Assembly: GCA_029864945.1 (NCBI GenBank)
Contig: JAOTSL010000018.1
Coordinates: 1-19,553, forward strand
Direction of reading: 5' to 3'
DNA: 19,553 bases
Source of the DNA: Gammaproteobacteria bacterium
Lineage (GTDB): Bacteria > Pseudomonadota > Gammaproteobacteria > S012-40
The translations under genes and the position numbers were made by a program. Below, piece after piece: positions 1 to 6,991 of the stretch; position 1 is the stretch's first letter; each line of letters begins with the position of its first letter. The notes beneath the pieces were generated by a model. It was not told the origin of the DNA, did no database searches, and saw nothing but the letters and a program-made list of their open reading frames with translations.

Positions 1-627
1 AGCGCATTTTTTTAGGTAGCCATCGGGAGGGACGATGATACCGCCTTCACCTTGAATTGGTTCTACAAGAAAAGCTGCCGTGTTGGGTGTAATTGCAGCT
101 TCAAGTGCATTTGCATCACCAAATGGGACATTTTTAAAACCATCAGGAAACGGCCCAAAGCCATCTTTATATTGATTATCGGTAGAAAAACCAACGATAG
201 TAATTGTTCGGCCATGAAAGTTGCCATTGCAGGTTATGATTTCAGCCTTGTTTGCTTCAACACCTTTTACTTTGTAAGCCCACTTTCTGGCAGCTTTAAT
301 GGCGGTTTCCACTGCTTCTGCGCCAGTATTCATTGGTAGTGCTTTATCCTGCCCGGAAAGCTCACACGCTTTTTGTAAAAAAGGCCCGAGTTTATCTGTG
401 TAAAATGCGCGCGAGACGATGGTAAGTTGTGTGATTTGAGTGCTCAAAGCGCTAACAAGGCGTGGGTGTAAATGACCGTGACTAACAGCAGAATATGCAC
501 TCATCATGTCAAAATAGCGCTTCCCTTTGGCATCCCAAACATAAACTCCTCTTCCTCTGACAAGGACTATGGGAAGTGGTAGGTAGTTTTGTGCACTGTA
601 CTGGTTTTCGGTATCGATGATGCTCAT
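1..627 (-). CDS. rocD: Ornithine aminotransferase, N-terminal part (cut by window edge)
   Basis: PLP-dependent class III aminotransferase that transfers the delta-amino group of ornithine to 2-oxoglutarate, giving glutamate semialdehyde/P5C in the cytosol. About 209 codons are visible, roughly half of a usual ~400-residue protein. Visible family motifs are NTGAEAVETAIKAARKW (cofactor phosphate loop), FHGRT (ring-stacking region) and EPIQGEGG near the cut edge. The PLP-binding lysine should lie further downstream, outside the window. The ATG at 627 overlaps the stop of the upstream arginase gene as ATGA (624-627), so the two are almost certainly co-translated. Its product feeds the P5C dehydrogenase half of the divergent PutA. 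Other class III aminotransferases share these motifs, but the arginase partner makes RocD the best call. Confidence 0.9.
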   Translation of the reverse strand, partial: MSIIDTENQYSAQNYLPLPIVLVRGRGVYVWDAKGKRYFDMMSAYSAVSHGHLHPRLVSALSTQITQLTIVSRAFYTDKLGPFLQKACELSGQDKALPMNTGAEAVETAIKAARKWAYKVKGVEANKAEIITCNGNFHGRTITIVGFSTDNQYKDGFGPFPDGFKNVPFGDANALEAAITPNTAAFLVEPIQGEGGIIVPPDGYLKKCA

Positions 628-1550
628 GTTTTCTCACTTTGTTGTGAAAGACAAGCCAAAATGGCTTCAATTGCTAGTCTTGCAGTCTTATCGACCTCAT
701 CCCTGCTAGAGTTTAGCTCCGTAATTTCTATCCCTATGAAATCGTCATTAAAATTACAGCTTTTTAGTGCTTGTACAAGCTTTGAACCTGAAATTCCGTG
801 ACTTTCTGGTGAGCCCACGCCGGGTGCATCTTCTGGGTCAATTGCATCTAGGTCCAGTGATACCCCGTATCTGCTGCAGTTTTTTCTAACGTGTTTTTGG
901 GCGAGTTGCATTACTTTAGACAGCCCAAGCTCTTCAATATCTTCCATATAAAATACTTTAACGCCAAGTTGGTTAAGTAACTTGAGTTCTGCGGGCTCAT
1001 AACTGCGAATTCCAACCAGGCACAAATTCTCGGGTAGTATTTTGGGAGCCTCAGATTCAATACTGCACAGTTCTTTATCGCCATACCCTAGTAAGCTTGC
1101 TACAGGCATGCCGTGAATTGCGCCAGAATCTGATGTTTCCATAGTATGGCTATCCATATGTGCATCGATCCAGATCAAGCCAAGTTGTGAGGTGTTGGGC
1201 AATGTATTAGGTAATGTGCTCGACAATGCGCTGTGAACTCCGCTCCACGTACCAATAGCACATGAGTGATCGCCGCCAATCACGATAATTTGTTTGTTGG
1301 CTTTTACTGCAGTGTAGGTTTGCCTGGCTAATTCCTTGCAATTGTTCAATATGACGGAGAGTGTATCTTGATTTGATTCAGGTTTATGATGAGGCGTAAT
1401 ACTATTGGACCACTCTACATCGAAATTTGCGTTTTCTAATTTGGTTGTTAACTGCAAATTTTTTAAGGCAACAGGCCCTGTATCACAACGCTGATCCCTA
1501 GCGCCATAACATGATGCGAAACCTATTACCTGAATTTCTCGTTTATGCAT
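624..1550 (-). CDS. rocF: Arginase (ureohydrolase family)
   Basis: Hydrolyses L-arginine to ornithine and urea with a binuclear Mn centre. The 308-residue length is normal for arginases. Metal-ligand motifs are in order: GGDH (residues 92-95), DAHMD (129-133) and DLDAIDP (233-239). The segment METSDSGAIHGMP (137-149) matches the arginase substrate loop (ETSPSGNIHGMP in Bacillus RocF) better than agmatinase. The usual PGTGTP is varied to PGVGSP (243-248). Residues 113-120 are a small LPNT tandem duplication in a surface loop. It is first gene of a two-gene operon with rocD (4-base overlap). The start is the ATG at 1550; only a weak GGAC lies ahead of it. The gene is divergent from putA across 234 bases. 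Specificity against other guanidino compounds is inferred. Confidence 0.92.
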   Translation of the reverse strand: MHKREIQVIGFASCYGARDQRCDTGPVALKNLQLTTKLENANFDVEWSNSITPHHKPESNQDTLSVILNNCKELARQTYTAVKANKQIIVIGGDHSCAIGTWSGVHSALSSTLPNTLPNTSQLGLIWIDAHMDSHTMETSDSGAIHGMPVASLLGYGDKELCSIESEAPKILPENLCLVGIRSYEPAELKLLNQLGVKVFYMEDIEELGLSKVMQLAQKHVRKNCSRYGVSLDLDAIDPEDAPGVGSPESHGISGSKLVQALKSCNFNDDFIGIEITELNSSRDEVDKTARLAIEAILACLSQQSEKT

Positions 1551-1594
1551 TTACTGTCCAGTTAGAATCCGTTTATATTAGTTTCGACAGTTTA

Positions 1595-1626
1595 AAGTAT
1601 AAGTTTAGTAACTATTAATTATACTT
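1595..1626. promoter_or_regulatory. Dyad in the rocF-putA divergent control region
   Basis: An 8-base inverted repeat, AAGTATAA (1595-1602) and TTATACTT (1619-1626), encloses a nearly concentric TAGT-A-ACTA (1606-1614). It sits between the divergent rocF and putA starts, where a regulator of arginine/proline catabolism would be expected to bind. On the minus strand it also contains TATAAT (1618-1623), but without a convincing -35. AT-rich DNA produces such dyads by chance, so the operator role is inference. Confidence 0.35.
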
Positions 1627-1690
1627 AGATTTTTTAGAGGGCGGTGTTATTTCACGCGAAATGAAGGGGTATGTAGATATGTGTGTTCGA

Positions 1691-1719
1691 TTGAGTATGA
1701 TGCCGTCACGTTTTATATA
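1691..1719 (+). promoter_or_regulatory. Candidate sigma-70 promoter for putA
   Basis: TTGAGT (1691-1696), a 17-base spacer and TATATA (1714-1719) fit the sigma-70 pattern on the putA strand. It would start transcription near 1726, just ahead of a mini-ORF at 1738. A separate palindrome, ATTTC-ACGC-GAAAT (1649-1662), lies just upstream and could be a regulator site. Matched by eye only. Confidence 0.4.
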
Positions 1720-1737
1720 AAAATAGCAGGGCAATAG

Positions 1738-1788
1738 ATGAGTGTTACTAAGTTAAATTATATTTACTCAAAGCTGGGATGTAGATGA
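1738..1788 (+). CDS. Possible 16-codon leader peptide coupled to putA
   Basis: ATG at 1738 is preceded by AGGG (1728-1731) at a 6-base spacing. It opens a 16-residue frame (MSVTKLNYIYSKLGCR) whose TGA (1786-1788) overlaps the putA ATG (1785) as ATGA. It is in a different frame from putA. The spacing and overlap are what translational coupling would look like. The peptide has no run of proline or arginine codons that would suggest a classical attenuator. putA has its own GGGA (1776-1779), so the mini-ORF may be chance. Confidence 0.35.
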   Translation: MSVTKLNYIYSKLGCR

Positions 1789-4700
1789 CTTCATTATCAG
1801 ACATTTCTCGTAAACGAGAAAAAATAAATAAGTACTATTTAAGTGATGAATCACTTTGTATATCAGGGTTATTGAAATCGATTGATATTTCTCCTGATGA
1901 TTTGCAGAAAATTGAATCCGGTGCACGGGATTTGGTGACGGTTGCTCGTCAAAATAAATCGTCACAGGGTACTATTGAGGCATTTATTCGTGAATACAGT
2001 TTATCAAGTGAAGAGGGCATTATTCTTATGTGTCTTGCAGAAGCTCTTTTGCGGATTCCCGATGACATTACAGCGGACCGGTTGATAAAAAGTAAATTGG
2101 CATTGGCTGAATTCCAAACACATATTGGAAATAGTCATTCACTATTTGTAAACGCATCCACCTGGGGCTTAATGCTGACAGGTAAGTTGGTTAATGTTAG
2201 AGAAGTTTCGACTCTATCTGATCAGTTTGTGAAGTTGATTGGTCGAATGGGCGAACCAGTGATTAGGGGCGTGTTACGACAAGCCATGAAAATAATGGCG
2301 TCTCAATATGTGATGGGGGAAAATATTGACTCCGCATTACAACGTGGCGCTAAAGAATTCGACGAAAATTATCGGTTTTCATACGACATGCTTGGTGAAT
2401 CTGCGTTGTCGAAGGTGGATGCATCTCGCTATTTTAAAGCGTATAAGCACTCAATTGAAATAATTTCGCGGTCTATTTCTACGGGAAATTATACTGAGGC
2501 GGTTGCTGCGCCGAGTATATCTATTAAGTTATCTGCATTACATCCGCGTTACGAAATTTCTCAACATGAAAGAGTTATGAGTGAACTGATGCCTGATGTG
2601 TTATCGCTTGTTCAATTTGCATGTGAAAAAAACGTTGCCGTTACGCTCGACGCTGAAGAAGCGGATCGCCTTGACTTGTCGCTGGAAATATTTGAAAAAC
2701 TGATATGTGATAAAAGCCTTGATGGATGGAATGGTCTGGGAATAGCGGTTCAGGCTTATCAAAAAAGAGCGATGCACGTATTAGATTGGCTTGGTGTTGT
2801 AGCAAAGAAAACAGGAAAGATCATTCCAGTTAGGTTGGTTAAAGGTGCATATTGGGACACGGAAATAAAGCGTGCGCAAGAGCAGGGGTTAAGTGGTTAT
2901 CCTGTATTTACCCGTAAGAGCAGCACTGATGTTTCATATATAGCTTGCGCTAAGTTTATGTTAAACAATGGCGATTGTTTTTACCCGCAATTTGCTACTC
3001 ATAACGCCCACACGATTGCTGCGATTAGGCAGTTGGCCGGGGACAGATCAACTTTTGAATTTCAGCGTTTACATGGAATGGGTGAAAATTTACATGATCA
3101 AATAATTAAAAATTGTCCCTGTCGAATATATTGTCCTGTTGGGGTCCATCGGGATCTATTGCCGTATTTGGTTCGTCGCCTTCTGGAGAATGGCGCGAAT
3201 TCGTCGTTCGTAAGTCGTATTGAAAGTGATGATGTGCCTATTGAACAAATTGTTAGGAGCCCGATGGATTTGTTGGCCAATCTTGATGTTTTTACAAATC
3301 CGAATATCCTATTGCCAAATGACATTTTCGAAAATAGAAATAATTCATTTGGATTAAACTTGGGTGAGCGTTGTGTTCTTGATCGTATTAAAGATGAAAT
3401 TGATTTATATAAAAATCATTTTTGGTTTTCTGACTCAAAAAGTAATGAAAGCAGAGAAATTCGTAATCCTGCCGACAAAGATTTTATTGTAGGTTATATT
3501 AACGATGATTTACGCGATAGTTTAAAAGCAACATTGAGTGTTATTGACTCCAGCAAAAAAAATTGGCAGCGCACTTCTGTTAAAAGCCGAATAGGTATTA
3601 TCCAGTCATTTTCCAAATTGTTACAGGACAATTGTGTAGAGCTATATGCATTGTGTGTATATGAAGCAGGAAAAACAATAAATGACGCAGTGGCAGAAAT
3701 AAGAGAGGCGATTGATTTTTGTGAATATTATATATTGCAAGCGAAAACTGTTCTAGATAATCCTGTAAAGTTAGAAGGTCCGGTGGGAGAGGATAATTTC
3801 TTGTCGTACCACGGTCGAGGTTTGTTTGTTTGTATCAGCCCATGGAACTTTCCTGTCGCCATTTTTGTAGGTCAAATAGTTGCTGCGTTAATTACAGGTA
3901 ATACGGTAATTGCAAAATGTTCTAGTAATACGTCAATTGTATCAAAGCGATTGATTGAGTTTTTGTATCAGGCCGGCTTGCCAAAAAATGTGCTGACACT
4001 TGTTAACTGTGCAGGTAGGCTATTTAACGAAGTGGTACTAAGTGACGAGCGGGTATGCGGTGTTGCATTTACCGGTTCATTTGGAACGGCGCAAAAAATT
4101 AATGTGACACTTGCTGCGCGTAGATCTCCCATTGTTCCATTAATTGCAGAAACCGGCGGCCTTAATGCCATGATTGTAGATAGCTCCGCCTTACCGGAAC
4201 AGGTGGTGAAAGATGTTATTAACTCTGCTTTTTTAAGTTCGGGTCAGCGTTGCTCTGCACTTAGGGTTTTAATTGTACAGCGTGATATTCTACCAAGAGT
4301 GCAAGACTTGTTGATAAATGCGATGTGTGAACTAATAGTTGGCGACCCGGTAAAGTATTCAAGTGATGTTCCGCCTGTGATTGATCGCGGAGCAATGGAA
4401 AGTCTAAATAACTATAAAGAGATATTTAAAAATAAAAATAAATTGCTGCACGAAATTGAGATCCCTGAAGGAATAAAAAACAAGGGTTATTATGTGGCAC
4501 CTGCCTTAGTGGAAATTGAATCTTTGGCAGATCTGGATAAGGAGCAGTTTGGGCCAATTTTGCATATTATGACTTTTGAAGCAAACGGGCTGGACGAGTT
4601 AATTGATAACATCAATGCAATGGGGTATGGGTTAACATTGGGTATTCATAGCCGAATCGATGGAACAATATCGAAAATAACCAGCAAAGCGAATGTTGGT

Positions 4701-4895
4701 AACATTTATGTTAATCGAAATATGGTGGGCGCAGTAGTTGGCGTACAGCCTTTTGGCGGAGAAGGTTACTCTGGCACTGGACCAAAAGCCGGTGGGCCTA
4801 ATTACTTACAACGTTTTTGTACTGAAAAAACAATTACCACTAATACGTCAGCAATCGGCGGTAATACGGATTTGTTGTCGATGAATGAAAGTTAG
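1785..4895 (+). CDS. putA: Bifunctional proline dehydrogenase / P5C dehydrogenase, short PutA
   Basis: Oxidises proline to P5C with FAD, passing electrons to the quinone pool, then oxidises glutamate semialdehyde to glutamate with NAD(P)+. Length is 1036 residues. There is no N-terminal ribbon-helix-helix domain, so it is the short, non-DNA-binding PutA type and cannot repress itself. PRODH barrel motifs are DAEEADRL (289-296), VKGAYWD around K353, and the YCPVGVHRDLLPYLVRRLLENGANSSFV region. The dehydrogenase half shows SPWNFP, ETGG with general base E789, GQRCSA with catalytic C823, and the C-terminal PFGGEGYSGTGPKAGGP. Odd point: the cofactor segment reads AKCSSNT (710-716) where this family usually has AKPAEQT. 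The stop overlaps the stop of the convergent VOC gene by three bases, with no terminator between. Confidence 0.96.
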   Translation: MTSLSDISRKREKINKYYLSDESLCISGLLKSIDISPDDLQKIESGARDLVTVARQNKSSQGTIEAFIREYSLSSEEGIILMCLAEALLRIPDDITADRLIKSKLALAEFQTHIGNSHSLFVNASTWGLMLTGKLVNVREVSTLSDQFVKLIGRMGEPVIRGVLRQAMKIMASQYVMGENIDSALQRGAKEFDENYRFSYDMLGESALSKVDASRYFKAYKHSIEIISRSISTGNYTEAVAAPSISIKLSALHPRYEISQHERVMSELMPDVLSLVQFACEKNVAVTLDAEEADRLDLSLEIFEKLICDKSLDGWNGLGIAVQAYQKRAMHVLDWLGVVAKKTGKIIPVRLVKGAYWDTEIKRAQEQGLSGYPVFTRKSSTDVSYIACAKFMLNNGDCFYPQFATHNAHTIAAIRQLAGDRSTFEFQRLHGMGENLHDQIIKNCPCRIYCPVGVHRDLLPYLVRRLLENGANSSFVSRIESDDVPIEQIVRSPMDLLANLDVFTNPNILLPNDIFENRNNSFGLNLGERCVLDRIKDEIDLYKNHFWFSDSKSNESREIRNPADKDFIVGYINDDLRDSLKATLSVIDSSKKNWQRTSVKSRIGIIQSFSKLLQDNCVELYALCVYEAGKTINDAVAEIREAIDFCEYYILQAKTVLDNPVKLEGPVGEDNFLSYHGRGLFVCISPWNFPVAIFVGQIVAALITGNTVIAKCSSNTSIVSKRLIEFLYQAGLPKNVLTLVNCAGRLFNEVVLSDERVCGVAFTGSFGTAQKINVTLAARRSPIVPLIAETGGLNAMIVDSSALPEQVVKDVINSAFLSSGQRCSALRVLIVQRDILPRVQDLLINAMCELIVGDPVKYSSDVPPVIDRGAMESLNNYKEIFKNKNKLLHEIEIPEGIKNKGYYVAPALVEIESLADLDKEQFGPILHIMTFEANGLDELIDNINAMGYGLTLGIHSRIDGTISKITSKANVGNIYVNRNMVGAVVGVQPFGGEGYSGTGPKAGGPNYLQRFCTEKTITTNTSAIGGNTDLLSMNES

Positions 4896-5260
4896 TTTTT
4901 CTGGATGAATTCGAGTGTATTACCATCCGGATCCCGACAAAATAGTGCTTTTCGCCCAGATGAGCTTGTTGTGAATGTAATGTCGTGGGTTTTTAATATC
5001 AGCATTAATTGATCTATGTCTGACAATCCGATTGCAACGTGCCTGTCTCTACCACCATGTGTGGGGCGATTATCCACCGGATCTGGGTTTGGTAGTTCAA
5101 GCAAATGGATTTGTTGTGCGCCAATGTTTAACCAGGCGCCGGGAAAACCAAGGTCAGGTCGATCGTCGTCAATGGATAAACCAAGAATATCATGATAAAA
5201 CATGAGTGAATTCTTGGTATCTTTAATGATTAAACTGGCGTGCAAAATTGAGTTATACAT
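4892..5260 (-). CDS. VOC-superfamily (glyoxalase/dioxygenase fold) protein
   Basis: Small single-domain vicinal-oxygen-chelate protein of 122 residues from the ATG at 5260. An upstream GTG at 5308 would add 16 residues without matching the family and would run into the neighbouring kinase gene, so I prefer 5260. The four usual metal positions are present: H7, E55 (IHLLEL), H74 (RHVAIGL) and E117 (NTLEFI). The order and the SLMFYHDILGL and DPDGNTLEFIQ segments are typical of glyoxalase-I-like enzymes. Substrate is unknown. It lies antisense between putA and the FGGY kinase, tail-to-tail with putA (stops overlap) and only 40 bases from the kinase start, so any promoter must be inside that gap or inside the kinase gene. 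Confidence 0.85.
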   Translation of the reverse strand: MYNSILHASLIIKDTKNSLMFYHDILGLSIDDDRPDLGFPGAWLNIGAQQIHLLELPNPDPVDNRPTHGGRDRHVAIGLSDIDQLMLILKTHDITFTTSSSGRKALFCRDPDGNTLEFIQKN

Positions 5261-5288
5261 TTTATAAGAACTTAGTTTATGTAAAACG

Positions 5289-5303
5289 AGGAGTTTAGCT
5301 ATT
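5289..5303 (+). promoter_or_regulatory. Ribosome binding site and ATT start for the FGGY kinase
   Basis: AGGAG (5289-5293) lies 7 bases before ATT (5301-5303), which is in frame with the kinase. The frame is open back to a TAA at 5265-5267 and holds no ATG or GTG before the conserved LDQGG strand. The only alternative conventional start is TTG at 5328, which has just an A-rich stretch ahead of it and would remove the start of the first ATPase-fold strand. Confidence 0.6.
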
Positions 5304-6740
5304 TCCACGGCGAAAGAAAATCTTATTTTGGTTCTTGATCAAGGAGGGCATGCAACACGAGCGATTGTATTTGATGCATTTGGGCGTAGTGTGTGTCGAG
5401 CCGAGGCCCCTATTAGAACAATTACTCGAGGCGAGTTAGAAGTAGAACATGATCCGATAGAGTTAATGGCATCAGTTTATTCTGTAATTGATCAAGTACA
5501 GAAGACTCTCGGTGAGGATTATTTTAAAATTACTAAAGCAGGCCTGGCAACGCAAAGAAGCAGTATTGTATGCTGGGACAAAAAAACAGAACAGCCGCTT
5601 TCCCCTATAATTAGTTGGCAAGACCGACGAACGCATAATGATATTTCTCAGTATGAAAATCACGCTCAATATATTCATGATGTAACAGGTTTATATTTAA
5701 ATCCTCATTATGGTGCAACGAAGATGCGTTGGTGTTTGAATCATATTTCAAGCATAAAAGACGCATTGGTTAGTGGTGGTTTGTGTATAGCGCCAATGGC
5801 AAGTTACATTTTATTTCAACTGCTAGATGAAAAGCCGTTTGTAATTGACCCGGCAAATGCATCGCGCACATTAATGATGGATTACAAGTCATTGAAATGG
5901 GATACCAGTTTACAAAAACTGTTTTCTATTCCAAATAACATATTGCCTGATATCGTTTTAACACAATATGATTATGGAAATATTGTGCGCCATGGGCATG
6001 TAATACCGCTCGCTATTTGTACCGGTGATCAGTCTGCCGTAATATATTCGGAAGGGAAATTATTAGAGAGTGAAGTATTTGTTAACGCAGGCACGGGAGC
6101 GTTTGTATTAAAGACTAGTGAGTCTGCGCCGGACTTGGAGAATGAAAGATTACTAGCAAGTATTGCGTATGCTGATGTAAGTAAAGTCAACTATGTGATA
6201 GAGGGAACGGTTAACGGAGCCGGCCGCGCATTGCGATGGTTTGCCGAGCAATCAGATATTACAGACTATGAACATCATTTGGATGAATGGTGTGAGCGAT
6301 TTGATAATCCACCTCTTTTTATAAATGCCATCTCCGGCATTGGGTCACCGTTTTGGGTCGCTGAGTATGAGAGCAATTTTACAAAAGAGGTAAGTAGCGA
6401 AGAAAAATTTGTCTCTGTTTTAGAAAGTATTGTTTTTCTAATTTCAGAAAATATAAAATGCATTCAAAATATATCCGGTGAGGTGCTACAAATTCGCCTT
6501 GGCGGGGGATTGGCGAAGAGTCTCAGCTTCTGCCAGAAGTTATCCTGTGTGTCGGGGTGTAAAGTTGTTCTAGCTCAAGAGCAGGAGGCTACAGCAAAAG
6601 GCGTTTTTTATTTGTTATCAGGTGACATCGGTGAGAAGTCGGGGGCATATTCAGAGTCGCTTAATCTTAATAATGATCAAGTGCTGCTAACTCGTTATAG
6701 TTATTGGCATAAGTTAATGAGTGAAAAGTTTTTGAGATAA
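5301..6740 (+). CDS. FGGY-family carbohydrate kinase of unknown substrate
   Basis: Two-domain ATP-dependent sugar/polyol kinase, 479 residues from the proposed ATT start (470 from the TTG at 5328). Visible landmarks are LDQGGHATRAIVFD (12-25, first phosphate loop), ATQRSS (83-88), SWQDRR (105-110), GLYLNPHYGATKMRW (130-144), GDQSA with candidate catalytic base D243, and the second phosphate loop NAGTGAF. It aligns with glycerol kinase in these blocks, but GlpK's substrate residue E84 (in QRE) is serine here (S87), so glycerol is unlikely. No transporter or dehydrogenase neighbour reveals the substrate. It follows putA on the same strand after the antisense VOC gene. No terminator is evident in the 250 bases downstream. 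Confidence 0.85.
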   Translation: MSTAKENLILVLDQGGHATRAIVFDAFGRSVCRAEAPIRTITRGELEVEHDPIELMASVYSVIDQVQKTLGEDYFKITKAGLATQRSSIVCWDKKTEQPLSPIISWQDRRTHNDISQYENHAQYIHDVTGLYLNPHYGATKMRWCLNHISSIKDALVSGGLCIAPMASYILFQLLDEKPFVIDPANASRTLMMDYKSLKWDTSLQKLFSIPNNILPDIVLTQYDYGNIVRHGHVIPLAICTGDQSAVIYSEGKLLESEVFVNAGTGAFVLKTSESAPDLENERLLASIAYADVSKVNYVIEGTVNGAGRALRWFAEQSDITDYEHHLDEWCERFDNPPLFINAISGIGSPFWVAEYESNFTKEVSSEEKFVSVLESIVFLISENIKCIQNISGEVLQIRLGGGLAKSLSFCQKLSCVSGCKVVLAQEQEATAKGVFYLLSGDIGEKSGAYSESLNLNNDQVLLTRYSYWHKLMSEKFLR

Positions 6741-6991
6741 TTTCCTTCGGTTGCAATGTAGCGTGTCCTTGTTTTGCTTGGTGTTTTTATGTCAATTGAT
6801 ATATGCTTACTCGTGTTATCGGTTGTTTTGTCATAAAGAATCGAAATAAAAGTAACGTATGGGCTGGTAATTAATTGAATAATAAGAATCTTGGTAGATA
6901 CTTCTGAGTTAAATGCATCGATTATAGCCAAAACGTAAAACATCCATGTCTAAGCGCAATTTTACTGGAGATTGTGCGGGAAGGGGACGCT
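6741..6991. other. Intergenic region, no supported gene
   Basis: AT-rich spacer between the kinase stop and the secreted-protein gene. I see no terminator hairpin, RNA gene or clear promoter. An 80-codon minus-strand frame (6701-6943) overlaps the kinase end and has no family resemblance. The only clear element is AAGGGGA (6981-6987), the ribosome binding site of the next gene. Confidence 0.5.

Noticed and set aside
5261..5308. GTG at 5308 as start of the VOC gene next to the kinase
   Set aside because: The extra 16 residues lack family similarity and no ribosome site precedes it; the ATG at 5260 puts the conserved first histidine at residue 7.
6701..6943. 80-codon minus-strand frame between the kinase and the secreted-protein gene
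   Set aside because: It overlaps the kinase C-terminus, has no family resemblance or clear ribosome site, and AT-rich spacer makes such frames common.
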